Positions 16,236 to 25,674 of a stretch of DNA of 64,000 bases are shown here, one piece after another. The DNA comes from Verrucosispora sp. NA02020 (GTDB taxonomy: Bacteria; Actinomycetota; Actinomycetes; Mycobacteriales; Micromonosporaceae). How positions within the stretch are numbered: the stretch's first letter is position 1; every line of letters begins with the position of its first letter. The notes beneath the pieces were generated by a model. The model saw only the letters and a program-made list of their open reading frames with translations. It made no database searches and had not been told where the DNA came from. A program made the position numbers and the translations under genes. Location of the stretch: positions 5,766,001 through 5,830,000 of the forward strand of contig NZ_CP054923.1 of assembly GCF_013364215.1 (NCBI RefSeq). Direction: 5' to 3'.

Positions 16236-17951
16236 TCAGGGCAGGACCCAGCGCTGGTTGGCGTTGGTGTGACAGGTCCAGAGGTGGACCGCCTGACCGT
16301 CGGCCGAACTGTTGTTCGACACGTCCAGGCACTTGCCCGTCTGCGGGTTGCGCAGCGTCCCGTTGGACTGCGCCGACCAGTTCTGCGCGCCGGAGCCGTT
16401 GCACGTCCAGAGCTGGATCTTCGTACCGTCGGCCGAGGCGCCGCCGTTGACGTCCAGGCACTTGCCCAACGCCCGGATCGTCGAGTTCGGCGTCACCGAC
16501 CAGGTCTGCGCGGTGCTGCCGTTGCAGGTCCAGATCTGGATCTGCGTACCGTCGGCCGTGGCACCGTTGCGTACGTCCAGGCACTTGCCCGCCAGACCGG
16601 TGATCCGGCCGGTTCCGGTGGGCGGCGGGTTCGTGCCGCCCAACTCCTTGATCCGGATGTTGCGGAAGAACGCGTCGTCACCCGTACCGTGGTTCTGGAT
16701 GCCGATGTGGCCGGCGAGCGACCGTACCGGATCGGTGTTGGTGAAGTCGTTGATCTTCGACCCGTTCAGGAAGACCTGGAGCCGCTCCCCCTCCACCAGC
16801 AGTTCGTAGGTGTTCCACTCCCCCGCCGGGTTCAGCGCGGCGTCGCGGGCGGCGAGGTCGGCGGACTTGAAGCCGTAGACCGCGCCGGTGGTCCGGTCGG
16901 CGGTGTCGGTGGGGTCGATCTGCACCTCGTAGCCGTTGTTGATGGCCGAGTTCGGATCGCTCGACGGCGGGAAGCCGATGAAGACGCCCGAGTTGTCGTC
17001 CCCGGCGAGCCGCCAGTCCAGCTTGAGCGAGTAGTTCGTGAACTGCTTCGCGCTGTACCAGTACAGGCCCATCCCGCCGACCGAGGTCAGCGTGGCGTCC
17101 GAGTTGGTGAAGCTGCCCGGTCCGGCCTGGGACCAGCCGGTGGTCGAGCCGTTGTAGAGGGCGGTGTAGCCGGTCTCCGGGCGGCAGTCGGCCTTGGTGC
17201 GACCGGCCGCGTACCGGATGCCGCCGAGCAGGTGCGCCCGGAACGCCGACTCGGCGTACGAGGCCTGGGTGTGGCCGCCGCCGGTGTAGAAGGACCGCCC
17301 GGCGCTGACCGTCTTGCACCAGGCGATCGGGTGGTCGGCACCCATCACCCCACCCGAGTACGTCGACTCGTTCAGGTTCGCCAGCACGCGCGCGCCGGAG
17401 CGGGGGTTGGTCTGGAAGTCGTACCACTCGTCGGTGCGTACCCAGTTCTGCGGCAGGTGTGCGGTGGCCGCGTGGGCGCGGTTCTCGACCCGTACGGTGG
17501 CCTGCTGGATCGCCGGGTGCGAGCGGAAGTACGCGCCGACCAGGTTGCCGTAGAAGGACCAGCCGTACTCGGTGTCGGCGGCGGCGTGCACGCCGACGAA
17601 TCCACCGCCTGCGTTGATGTACGACTCGAAGGCGGTCTGCTGGGTGGCGTTGAGCACGTCACCGGTGGTGTTGAGGAAGACGACCGCCTCGTACTGGGCG
17701 AGGTTGCCGGTGGTGAACGCGGCGGCGTCCTCGGTGGCGGTGACGGTGAAGCTGTTCGCCGCGCCCAGGTCGCGGATGGCCTGGGTGCCGACCGCGATGG
17801 AGTCGTGCCGGAAGCCGGCGGTCTTGGAGAAGACCAGCACGTCGTACGGGGCGTCGGCGGCGCTGGCCGGGGTGGCCGGTGCGGTGCAGGCGAGGACGGC
17901 GAGGACCGCGGTGGCCAGGCCGGCGGCGGGTCTTCTGAGGAGTGTGCGCAT
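16236..17951 (-). CDS. secreted ThuA-like / 3-keto-glycoside hydrolase-like (DUF1080) protein with ricin-type lectin domain
   Basis: The protein is 571 residues. A signal peptide ends near APATPASA. Residues about 33-255 are ThuA-like (VLVFSKTAGFRHDSI, GGGFVGVHAAADTEYGW). Residues about 262-440 are the DUF1080 laminin-like fold now linked to 3-keto-disaccharide hydrolysis (YTALYNGSTTGWSQ, WRLAGDDNSGVFIGFP, EWNTYELLVEGERLQVFLNG). Residues about 447-571 form a ricin-type beta-trefoil with three GKCLDV and QxW repeats for binding polysaccharide. AAGGAGAG precedes the ATG. The lectin part is almost identical in DNA to that of the next gene. It probably acts on exported or environmental glycosides. 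Confidence 0.9.
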   Translation of the reverse strand: MRTLLRRPAAGLATAVLAVLACTAPATPASAADAPYDVLVFSKTAGFRHDSIAVGTQAIRDLGAANSFTVTATEDAAAFTTGNLAQYEAVVFLNTTGDVLNATQQTAFESYINAGGGFVGVHAAADTEYGWSFYGNLVGAYFRSHPAIQQATVRVENRAHAATAHLPQNWVRTDEWYDFQTNPRSGARVLANLNESTYSGGVMGADHPIAWCKTVSAGRSFYTGGGHTQASYAESAFRAHLLGGIRYAAGRTKADCRPETGYTALYNGSTTGWSQAGPGSFTNSDATLTSVGGMGLYWYSAKQFTNYSLKLDWRLAGDDNSGVFIGFPPSSDPNSAINNGYEVQIDPTDTADRTTGAVYGFKSADLAARDAALNPAGEWNTYELLVEGERLQVFLNGSKINDFTNTDPVRSLAGHIGIQNHGTGDDAFFRNIRIKELGGTNPPPTGTGRITGLAGKCLDVRNGATADGTQIQIWTCNGSTAQTWSVTPNSTIRALGKCLDVNGGASADGTKIQLWTCNGSGAQNWSAQSNGTLRNPQTGKCLDVSNNSSADGQAVHLWTCHTNANQRWVLP

Positions 17952-17976
17952 GTCGCTCTCCTTACGGTTCGTGGTG

Positions 17977-18030
17977 TGAGCAGGGGTCCCCTGTACGACG
18001 CCAGGCGTTAGCAGGGGACCCCTGCTTTCA
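17977..18030. repeat. palindromic intergenic element, copy 2
   Basis: Perfect 14-base arms GCAGGGGTCCCCTG (17980-17993) and CAGGGGACCCCTGC (18012-18025) flank ACGACGCCAGGCGTTAG-like core sequence. It lies directly after the stop of the PQQ-type dehydrogenase gene and nearly equals copy 1, apparently because both were copied with the lectin domain. Confidence 0.88.
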
Positions 18031-20898
18031 TCAGGGCAGGACCCAGCGCTGGTTGGCGTTGGTGTGACAGGTCCAGAGGTGGACCGCCTGACCGTCGGCC
18101 GAACTGTTGTTCGACACGTCCAGGCACTTGCCCGTCTGCGGGTTGCGCAGCGTCCCGTTGGACTGCGCCGACCAGTTCTGCGCGCCGGAGCCGTTGCACG
18201 TCCAGAGCTGGATCTTCGTACCGTCGGCCGAGGCGCCGCCGTTGACGTCCAGGCACTTGCCCAACGCCCGGATCGTCGAGTTCGGCGTCACCGACCAGGT
18301 CTGCGCGGTGCTGCCGTTGCAGGTGTAGATCTGGATCTGCGTACCGTCGGCGGTGGCCGCGTTCCGCACGTCCAGGCACTTGCCCGCCAGTCCGGTGATC
18401 GGGCCGGTGCCGCCGGTGTTCCCGCTGCCCGTGGTGAAGGTGAACGAGTCCAGGTCGTACAGCGTTCCGGTGCCGGTGCCGGCGAACGTGAGATAGAGCG
18501 TGGTGGTGCCGCTCGGCGGGTTGGTGATCGCGCCGCTCACGGTCGTGAACGTCTCCCAACCGCCGGTCACCGGGACGGTGGCCGAGCCGAGCACGGTGCC
18601 GGTGGCCGAACCGGCGCGGACCTGGAGGGTGCCGCCGGAGCCGGCCGAGGAGACCCGGGCGCTGAACGACGTCACGTTGTTGATCCGGTACGGCTCGAAC
18701 GCGATCCAGTCGCCGTTGTTGATGTTGCCGACCGTCTTGCCGCCCTCGGCCGGGGTCTTGTCGAAGACCGTGATGCCCGACGAGGTCTTGTAGTGCTCGG
18801 CCTGCCGGCTGCGCGGCTGGAGGGTGTGCTGGGTGTGGGTGGTGAGCCCGCCGGTGTCGGTGTACTCGGCGTCGAAGATCGCGAAGATGTTCGCCGCGTA
18901 GTCGTGTTCACCGTCGACCGGGATGGTGATGGAGCCGGAGCAGCCGGTCTGCGAGGTGATCTGGTGGCCGTGGCTGTCGTGGCCCAGCACGTAGGTCATC
19001 CGGACCTTGGTGCAGTCGATCGTGCCGTCCTCCGGGTCGGTGACGGTGATGCTGAACGGCACGGTGTCGCCGAAGGAGAACAGCGAGCCGTTGACCGGGC
19101 CGTTGATGGTGACCGTTGGCGCGGTGTTGCCGACCCGGATCTGCACGCTGGCGTTGCCGGTGGCGCCCTGCGGGTCGCGGACGGTCAGCGTGGCGTTGTA
19201 CGTGCCGTTGGCGGTGTACGTCTTGCTCGGGTTGGCGGCCGTCGAGGTGGTGCCGTCACCGAACGCCCACGAGTAGGTCAACGCCCCACCCTCCGGGTCC
19301 GACGACCCGGCCGAGGAGAAGTTGACGGTCAACGGGGCGATTCCGGAGGTCCGGTTCGCCGACGCCACCGCCGTCGGGGCGCGGTTGCCGCCGCCGACGT
19401 AGTCGTAGCGGTAGAGCGCGGAGTTGGCGTCGCCGTTGTAGTACCCGGTGCCGTAGTCGAGCACGTAGAGGGCGCCGTCCGGCCCGAAGGCCATGTCCAT
19501 GACCTGCTTGCCGTTCCAGGGGAAGGACGCGTCGATGGTGCCCACCGAGCCGTCGCTGTTGACGTGGATCGGCTTGATCCAGCCACGTCCGAACTCACCG
19601 GCGAAGAACTGGCCGTCGAAGCTCTGCGGCCACTTGGTGGTGGACGTGGACGCGGCGTCGTAGCGGTAGACCGGGCCGGCGGCGGGCGACTCGGAGCCGC
19701 TGCCGAACTCCGGCGGGCTGCCGGCGTCTCCGGCGTACCGGATCCAGGAGGGTTTGGCAGCCGGCAGGGTGGTCAGGCCGGTGTTGCGGAACGAGTTGTT
19801 GGTCGCTCCGCCGGTGCAGTTGTACTTCGGGCCGGCGGTGCCGTTGGAGAAGTTCCACTCGGCGTACGTCTCGTTCGAGGTGTTGGTGCCGGTGCAGTAC
19901 GGCCAACCGTAGAAGCCGGGCGCGGTGATCCGGTTGAACTCGACCTGGCCGCTGGGGCCCCGGCTGGTGGTGGAGCCGGCGTCCGGCCCGTAGTCGCCGA
20001 CGTAGACGATGCCGGTGGCCTTGTCGACGCTCATCCGGAACGGGTTGCGCAGGCCCATGGCGTAGATCTCGGGGCGGGTGCCGGCCGTGCCGGGGGCGAA
20101 CAGGTTGCCGGCCGGGATCGAGTACGTCCCATTGGCGTTGACCTTGATCCGCAGGATCTTGCCACGCAGGTCGTTGGTGTTGGCCGCGCTGCGTTGCGCG
20201 TCGTACGCCGGGTTGCGGTTGGTCCGTTCGTCGATCGGGGAGTACCCGGCGGAGTCGAACGGGTTGGTGTCGTCGCCGGTGGAGAGGTACAGGTTGCCGG
20301 CGGCGTCGAAGTCGATGTCGCCGCCGACGTGGCAGCACATGCCCCGGTCGGCGGCCACGTCCAGCACGTCGACCTTGCTGGACTGGTTGAGCGTGAAGTC
20401 GGCGTTGAGGGTGAACCGGGACAGCCGGTTGACGCCGCGCCAGGCGGAGAAGTCGCTGGCGGTCGCCGGGGCGTCGCCGGACGGGGTGGACAGCGGCGGG
20501 GCGTAGTAGAGGAAGATGTGCCGGTTGCTGGTGAAGTTGGGGTCGACGCCGACGCCCTGCAACCCTTCCTCGTCATGGGTGTAGACGGGGACGGTGCCGA
20601 TCACGGTGGTGGTGCCGGCCGCGTCGGTGCGGCGCAGCGTGCCGTTGCGGGCGGTGTGCAGGACCGAGCGGTCGGGCAGCACCGCGAGGGTCATCGGCTC
20701 GCCGACCTCGGCCACGCCCTTGGCGAGGGTGACCTGCTGGAAGTCGGTGGCGACGATGGGGTGGGCCTGGGCCGGGGTGGGGCCGCCGAGGGCGGCCGGT
20801 CCGGCGCCGAGGGCCACCGTGCCGGCCGTGAGGGCCAGCATCAGCGCCGAGGCGCCGGTGAGCCACCGTGCGGGGTGGCGGTGGTGGTGGGTGGACAT
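18031..20898 (-). CDS. secreted PQQ-type sugar/sorbosone dehydrogenase with PKD, CBM6-like and ricin-type domains
   Basis: The protein is 955 residues. After a signal peptide (cut near PAQA, about 45) a beta-propeller dehydrogenase of the glucose/sorbosone type spans about 50-480 (YTHDEEGLQGVGVDPNF, IYAMGLRNPFRMSVD, GVEFNRI-like PSGQVEFNRITAPGFYGWPY). A PKD domain follows (about 505-590, LTYSWAFGDGTTS), then an Ig-like region, a CBM6/CBM35-like domain (GNINNGDWIAFEPYRIN, about 700-835) and a ricin-type trefoil (about 840-955). This is an extracellular polysaccharide-targeted oxidase that needs imported PQQ or another cofactor; no PQQ biosynthesis genes are in view. It heads an apparent pair with the ThuA/DUF1080 gene, separated by a palindromic element. 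Confidence 0.92.
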   Translation of the reverse strand: MSTHHHRHPARWLTGASALMLALTAGTVALGAGPAALGGPTPAQAHPIVATDFQQVTLAKGVAEVGEPMTLAVLPDRSVLHTARNGTLRRTDAAGTTTVIGTVPVYTHDEEGLQGVGVDPNFTSNRHIFLYYAPPLSTPSGDAPATASDFSAWRGVNRLSRFTLNADFTLNQSSKVDVLDVAADRGMCCHVGGDIDFDAAGNLYLSTGDDTNPFDSAGYSPIDERTNRNPAYDAQRSAANTNDLRGKILRIKVNANGTYSIPAGNLFAPGTAGTRPEIYAMGLRNPFRMSVDKATGIVYVGDYGPDAGSTTSRGPSGQVEFNRITAPGFYGWPYCTGTNTSNETYAEWNFSNGTAGPKYNCTGGATNNSFRNTGLTTLPAAKPSWIRYAGDAGSPPEFGSGSESPAAGPVYRYDAASTSTTKWPQSFDGQFFAGEFGRGWIKPIHVNSDGSVGTIDASFPWNGKQVMDMAFGPDGALYVLDYGTGYYNGDANSALYRYDYVGGGNRAPTAVASANRTSGIAPLTVNFSSAGSSDPEGGALTYSWAFGDGTTSTAANPSKTYTANGTYNATLTVRDPQGATGNASVQIRVGNTAPTVTINGPVNGSLFSFGDTVPFSITVTDPEDGTIDCTKVRMTYVLGHDSHGHQITSQTGCSGSITIPVDGEHDYAANIFAIFDAEYTDTGGLTTHTQHTLQPRSRQAEHYKTSSGITVFDKTPAEGGKTVGNINNGDWIAFEPYRINNVTSFSARVSSAGSGGTLQVRAGSATGTVLGSATVPVTGGWETFTTVSGAITNPPSGTTTLYLTFAGTGTGTLYDLDSFTFTTGSGNTGGTGPITGLAGKCLDVRNAATADGTQIQIYTCNGSTAQTWSVTPNSTIRALGKCLDVNGGASADGTKIQLWTCNGSGAQNWSAQSNGTLRNPQTGKCLDVSNNSSADGQAVHLWTCHTNANQRWVLP

Positions 20899-21136
20899 GC
20901 GTGTCCTGTCCCTTCCTGACGAGTGACTGCCAGGGCGGGGCGCGCGCCGTCGCGCCGGATGCCGTAGCGGGAGGGGTGCGGTGGTGCTGTCGTGGGTTCC
21001 CGCGCCGCCGGTTCACCTCGACGAAACAATCCGGTGCTGGCGCCAACACTAAGCGACATAAGTCGATGTGTCTATATCTTCCGCCGAACCGGCATCGACT
21101 TTCGTCAGTTTGATCGAAAGTCGCCCGCGCTACGGG

Positions 21137-22204
21137 TCAGTGCCGACGGTCGATTGCCTGTGTGGCCAGCGCACTCAGTGCGGCGCGGCTCTCCGGGGTC
21201 ACCGGAACGTGCGCCAGCACGGCCAGCGCGGCCTCGGCACACCGTCGGATCATCCGCTCGATCTCGTCCCGGGCACCGGTGCTCTCGATGATCTTCCGCA
21301 GCTCTGCGGCACCGTCACCGTCCAGGTCCGGGTTGCCGAACAACTCGCGCAGCCGGGTGCTCTGCGACCGGTCGGCGGCGGCGCGGGCGAGTGCCATCAT
21401 CACCGTCGGCTTCCCCTCACGCAGGTCGTCCAGGACGGACTTGCCGGTGACCGCCGGGTCACCGAACACCCCGAGCACGTCGTCGCGGAGCTGGAAGGCG
21501 TCCCCCAGCGGGTCGCCGAACTCGACCAGCGCGGCGAGCAGTTCGGGTGGCGCGCCGGCCAGGGTGGCACCGATCTGCAGGGGCCGGGTCACCGTGTAGC
21601 GGGCCGCCTTCATCCGGATCACCGTGAGCGCGCTGGCCACCGACCCGTCACCGACGCCGGACACCAGGTCGAGGTACTCCCCCGCGATCACCTCGGTCCG
21701 CATCAGCGCGAAGACGCCGTACCCCCGGTGCACCGCCTCGGCGGCCAGCCCGCACTCGTGGAACATCTGGTCCGACCAGGCCGCGCAGAGATCGCCGCAG
21801 AGCAGGGCGGTGTTGCGCCCGTACGCCTCGGGGTCGCCCCGCCACGACGAGCGGGCGTGCAGGTCGGCGAAGATCCGGTGCACCGAGGGTTCACCCCGGC
21901 GGCGGTCGCTGCCGTCCAGGATGTCGTCGTGGATCAGCGCGAACGCGTGGAACAGCTCCAGCGCCGCGGCGGCGGTCACGATAGGGGTGCCGTCCGGACC
22001 ACCGGCCCCCCGCCAGCCCCAGTAACAGAAGAGCGGTCGGAGCCGCTTGCCGCCGGCCAGCACGAACCGGTGCAGGGTGGTGAAGACGCCCCGGGGCGCG
22101 CCGTCCGGCCAGTCCGGGTCCTGCCGGTCGAGGAAGCCGGTCAGCTCGGCGTCGAACCGGGCCCGTAACGCGTCCGCGTCGGCGGACGGCACCTCGACGG
22201 TCAC
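21137..22204 (-). CDS. polyprenyl (geranylgeranyl-type) diphosphate synthase
   Basis: The protein is 355 residues. The first Asp-rich motif is DDILD (residues 93-97, with RRRG following), GGKRLRP is at 51-57, and the second Asp-rich region is LRDDVLGVFGD (239-249). The residues before the first motif (LFHAFALIH) fit a short- to medium-chain product, probably C15-C20; exact length cannot be read with certainty. The ATG overlaps the stop of the phosphodiesterase-like gene (ATGA), making it the last gene of the ebo-like operon, where it would supply the prenyl donor for the UbiA-type transferase. Confidence 0.92.
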   Translation of the reverse strand: MTVEVPSADADALRARFDAELTGFLDRQDPDWPDGAPRGVFTTLHRFVLAGGKRLRPLFCYWGWRGAGGPDGTPIVTAAAALELFHAFALIHDDILDGSDRRRGEPSVHRIFADLHARSSWRGDPEAYGRNTALLCGDLCAAWSDQMFHECGLAAEAVHRGYGVFALMRTEVIAGEYLDLVSGVGDGSVASALTVIRMKAARYTVTRPLQIGATLAGAPPELLAALVEFGDPLGDAFQLRDDVLGVFGDPAVTGKSVLDDLREGKPTVMMALARAAADRSQSTRLRELFGNPDLDGDGAAELRKIIESTGARDEIERMIRRCAEAALAVLAHVPVTPESRAALSALATQAIDRRH

Positions 22205-23589
22205 CGCACCGGGAGCCCGGCCAGATGCAGCAGCAGCCCCTTCACCTCCGTGGCAGCGATCCGGTCCCGCGCCGCCGAGAGATCGGAGCAGAGCAGCACC
22301 GGCCCGTCGGCGGGGTCGGCGGGCAGTCGGCCGTGCGAACCCCGCACCGCGGCGGCCCCGGCGTCCAGGCCGACCACGCTCATCAGATACCGCATGCCGA
22401 GCTTCTTGCGGGCCAGGGCCACCCCGGCCCGTCGCTTCGCCGCACCGGGCGCGGCCGGGTCGAAGAACAGCTCCGCCGGGTCGTACCCGGGTTTGCGGTG
22501 GATCTCGACCAGCCGGGAGAAGTCCGGCGCGCGGGCGTCGTCGTGCCAGTAGTAGTAGGTGAACCAGGCGTCCGGCTCGGCGACCAGCACCAGTTCACCG
22601 GCGCGCGGATGGTCCAGCCCGTACGCCGCCTTGCCGTCGGCGTCGAGCACCTCGGCCACCCCGGGCAGCCCGGCGCAGAGTCTCGCCACCGCCGGGACGT
22701 CGGCCGGGTCCCGCACGTACACGTGGGCGACCTGGTGGTCGGCGACCGCGAAGGCCCGCGACGTCCACGGGTCCAGGTACTCCATCCCGGCCTGCGTGTA
22801 GACGCGCAGCAGCCCCTCGGCCCGCAGCAGCCGGTTGACGTCGACCGGCCGGGAGACGTCGGTGATGCCGTACTCCGACAGCACCACCACGGTCGCTCCC
22901 CGGTCCCGCGCGGCGTCCAGCAGCGGCCCGAGTACGCCGTCCAGCTCGGCCGCCGCCTCGGCGGCCCGGGTCGAGGCGGGGCCGAAGCGTTGCAGGTCGT
23001 AGTCGAGGTGCGGGACGTAGACCAGGGTCAGGTCCGGGGCCTCTTCCTCGACGATCTGCTGGGCGGCCCGGCAGATCCACTGTGACGAGGGCAGTCCGGC
23101 ACCCGGGCCCCAGTAGGTGAACAGCGGGAACGTGCCCAGCCGGGCGGTGAGCCGGTCGTGCAGCTCGGGCGGGTCGGTGTAGCAGTCCGGTTCCTTGCGG
23201 CCGTCGGCGTGGTAGACCGGCCGGGGCGTGACCGTCCAGTTCACGTCCGCGCCCATCGCGTACCACCAGCAGACGTTCGCCACGGTGTAGCCGGGCTCGG
23301 CCCGGCGGGCCGCCTGCCACAGCTTCTCCCCGCCGACCAGCGCGTGGTGCTGCCGCCACAGCAGCACCTCGCCGAGGTCCCGGAAGTACCACCCGTTGCC
23401 GACGATCCCGTGCTCGGCCGGGAGCGCCCCGGTCAGGAACGTCGACTGCGCCGAGCAGGTCACCGCCGGCAGCACCGTGCCCAGTTCGGCCTGGAAACCG
23501 GCGTCGGCGACCGCCCGGAGCCGGGGCATGTGCGCCAGCAGCCGGGGGGTCAGTCCCACCACGTCCAGCACCACCAGGGGTCGGCTCAC
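22201..23589 (-). CDS. alkaline-phosphatase superfamily phosphodiesterase/pyrophosphatase-like protein (EboF-like)
   Basis: The protein is 462 residues, cytoplasmic by sequence. Metal and nucleophile regions of the nucleotide pyrophosphatase/phosphodiesterase family are seen: VVLDVVGLTPRLL, the threonine nucleophile region LPAVTCSAQSTFLTG, LVYVPHLDYDLQRFG and VVVLSEYGITDVSRPV. The usual first aspartate motif is modified (VLDVVG) but Asp and Thr are kept. In ebo clusters this class is EboF; it may remove or transfer phosphate from a cyclitol or prenyl intermediate. It starts 19 bases after the eboE-like gene and overlaps the prenyl synthase by four bases. Confidence 0.88.
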   Translation of the reverse strand: MSRPLVVLDVVGLTPRLLAHMPRLRAVADAGFQAELGTVLPAVTCSAQSTFLTGALPAEHGIVGNGWYFRDLGEVLLWRQHHALVGGEKLWQAARRAEPGYTVANVCWWYAMGADVNWTVTPRPVYHADGRKEPDCYTDPPELHDRLTARLGTFPLFTYWGPGAGLPSSQWICRAAQQIVEEEAPDLTLVYVPHLDYDLQRFGPASTRAAEAAAELDGVLGPLLDAARDRGATVVVLSEYGITDVSRPVDVNRLLRAEGLLRVYTQAGMEYLDPWTSRAFAVADHQVAHVYVRDPADVPAVARLCAGLPGVAEVLDADGKAAYGLDHPRAGELVLVAEPDAWFTYYYWHDDARAPDFSRLVEIHRKPGYDPAELFFDPAAPGAAKRRAGVALARKKLGMRYLMSVVGLDAGAAAVRGSHGRLPADPADGPVLLCSDLSAARDRIAATEVKGLLLHLAGLPVR

Positions 23590-23608
23590 GACGCTCCTCC
23601 AGGCTCGG

Positions 23609-24826
23609 TCACGGCGTCACCACCGCTTCGGTCGGGGTCAGCCCGAGGGCGACCAGTTCGTCGCGGGTGAAGGCCAGTTCGGCGGCGATCCCGGCGGCCA
23701 ACTCCGCGTGGGTGCGCGGGCGCCGCCGGACCGGCAGCACCCCCCAGGTGTACGTCTCGACGTCGAGATGGTCACAGCCCGCGTCGACGCCACCGAGCAG
23801 CCCGGCCAGCGCGGCGCGCAGCACCGGCAGCGTCGAGCCCAGCGGCGGCTCGGGCGGGGCGTGCAGCGGCACGTGGTAGTGCACCCGCCACGGGCCGGGC
23901 AGCCCGGCGTCGAGCGCCGCGTCCAGGTCGTCGGCCGCCCACGCCGGGTCGGCCGGGTCCCCCGCCGCCGACGACAAGCCCGCCGGGCTGGCGGTGGCGC
24001 AGCTCGCGGAGCGGGTCTGGTGCAGGAAGCGCGGTTCGACCCAGCGGCGCAGCGCGGCGGCGTCGCCGACCGGGTCGGCCGCCTCCAGCGCGGCGGACAC
24101 CTGCACCTTCACCACCGGCAGCCCGGCGGCGGTCAACCGGTCGAGGGCGGCGGCCGGGTCCTCCCAGGCACAGGCGAGGTGGGCGAGGTCCAGGCAGACG
24201 CCGAGGCGCTCGGTGTCCATGCCGGACAGTGCGGTGACCGCCTGGGCGCTGCTCTCCACGACACATCCGGGCTCCGGCTCGAAGCCGACCCGCACCGTCC
24301 GGCCGGTCTCCCGCTCCACCGTGGCGAGCCCGGCGGCGAGCTGGTCCAGCCGGTGCCGGGCCGCGTCGGCACGGGCGGTGTCCCAGGGGGTACGCCAGGC
24401 CAGCGGCAGGGTGGAGACGGAGCCCCGCACGGCGTCGTCGGGCAGCAGGTCGGCCAGCACCCGGGCCAGGTCCAGGGTGTACCGCAGTCGCTGCGCGTCG
24501 GTCCAGTCGGGCAGGTACACCGCGCCCTTGACCACGGGTGCCTGGAACGCCGCGTACGGGAAGCCGTTGAGGGTGACCACCTCCAGCCCGCGCACGGTCA
24601 GCTCGGTGCGCAGGCGACGGCGGGCGTCCGGGTCGGCGGCGAGTTCGGCGGCGACCGGGGCGGCCAGCCACAGGCCGAGGCCGAGCAGGTCGCTGCCGAG
24701 CGTCTCCCGGATCGGCAGCGCGTAGCGGTCGAGTTGGGCGACGATGCCGGCGAGATCCTCGGCGGCGTGCACGTTGGTGCAGTACCCGAGGTGCACGGTG
24801 CGCCCGCCCGGATGACGGAACCGCAT
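23609..24826 (-). CDS. eboE: EboE-like TIM-barrel protein (metabolite traffic)
   Basis: The protein is 405 residues. The opening GGRTVHLGYCTNVHAAEDL and the following ETLGSDLLGLGLWLA, VVTLNGFPYAAFQAPVVKG and VGFEPEPGCVVESS are the recognisable pattern of EboE, a xylose isomerase-like TIM barrel whose reaction is unknown. Late motifs include VKVQVSAALEA and HLDVETYTWGVLP. The ATG at 24826 overlaps the TGA of the TatD-like gene. In other bacteria ebo genes are linked to periplasmic delivery or modification of secondary metabolites, for example scytonemin precursors in cyanobacteria. Confidence 0.88.
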   Translation of the reverse strand: MRFRHPGGRTVHLGYCTNVHAAEDLAGIVAQLDRYALPIRETLGSDLLGLGLWLAAPVAAELAADPDARRRLRTELTVRGLEVVTLNGFPYAAFQAPVVKGAVYLPDWTDAQRLRYTLDLARVLADLLPDDAVRGSVSTLPLAWRTPWDTARADAARHRLDQLAAGLATVERETGRTVRVGFEPEPGCVVESSAQAVTALSGMDTERLGVCLDLAHLACAWEDPAAALDRLTAAGLPVVKVQVSAALEAADPVGDAAALRRWVEPRFLHQTRSASCATASPAGLSSAAGDPADPAWAADDLDAALDAGLPGPWRVHYHVPLHAPPEPPLGSTLPVLRAALAGLLGGVDAGCDHLDVETYTWGVLPVRRRPRTHAELAAGIAAELAFTRDELVALGLTPTEAVVTP

Positions 24827-25674
24827 CAGCCGCCGCCGCGCAGGATCGAGTTGCCGGCGAAGGTCGGCTCGGCGTCCACGTCGCTGAGGTCGAGTCGGCC
24901 GGACTGGCCGTAGAACTCGACCGGGTTGCGCCACAGCACCAGGTCCACGTCGTCGTCGCTGAACCCGGCCGCCAGCATCGCCTCACCGGTGGCCCGGGTC
25001 AGCAGCGGATCCGAGCGCCCCCAGTCGGCCGCCGAGTTGACCAGCACCCGCTCGGTCCCGTACGCCCTGAGCAGCTCGACCATCCGGGGCGGCGACATCT
25101 TCGTGTCGGGGTAGATGGAGAACCCGAGCCAGCAGTCGCTGTCCCGCACCGCGCGTACGGTCACCTCGTTGAGGTGGTCGACCACCACCCGCCCCGCCCC
25201 GATCCCCGACTCGGCGACCACCGCGAGGGTACGTTCGACGCCCCGGGCCTTGTCCCGGTGCGGGGTGTGCACCAGCGCCGGCAGTTCGTGCGCCACGGCC
25301 AGCGCGAGCTGGGCGGCGAACACCTCGTCCTCCTCCGGCGTCATCGAGTCGTACCCGATCTCGCCGACCGCCACCACGCCGTCCTTCTCCAGGTAGCGGG
25401 GCAGCACGTCGAGCACCTCCCGGCAACGCGGGTCGTTGGCCTCCTTCGGGTTGAGCGCGATCGTGGCATGGTGACGTACGCCGAACTGCCCGGCCCGGAA
25501 CGGCTCCCAGCCGACCAGCGAGTCGAAGTAGTCGGTGAACGAACCGACGCTGGTCCGTGGCTGGCCGAGCCAGAACGCCGGCTCGACCACCGCCCGGACC
25601 CCCGCGGCGGCCATCCGCTCGTAGTCGTCGGTGGTACGGGACGTCATGTGGATGTGCGGGTCGAAGATCCGCAT
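24826..25674 (-). CDS. eboB: TatD-like metal-dependent hydrolase (EboB-like)
   Basis: The protein is 282 residues. It begins MRIFDPHIHMTSRTTDDYER with the HxH metal site, and further ligands appear in VVAVGEIGYDSMTPEEDEVF, LVHTPHRDK, VVVDHLNEV and the terminal VLVNSAADWGRSDPL. These are hallmarks of the amidohydrolase/TatD superfamily. GGGAGG lies just before the ATG, which overlaps the eboA stop codon. In an ebo setting this is EboB; the substrate is unknown and is probably a small phosphorylated or esterified intermediate rather than DNA. Confidence 0.9.
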   Translation of the reverse strand: MRIFDPHIHMTSRTTDDYERMAAAGVRAVVEPAFWLGQPRTSVGSFTDYFDSLVGWEPFRAGQFGVRHHATIALNPKEANDPRCREVLDVLPRYLEKDGVVAVGEIGYDSMTPEEDEVFAAQLALAVAHELPALVHTPHRDKARGVERTLAVVAESGIGAGRVVVDHLNEVTVRAVRDSDCWLGFSIYPDTKMSPPRMVELLRAYGTERVLVNSAADWGRSDPLLTRATGEAMLAAGFSDDDVDLVLWRNPVEFYGQSGRLDLSDVDAEPTFAGNSILRGGG

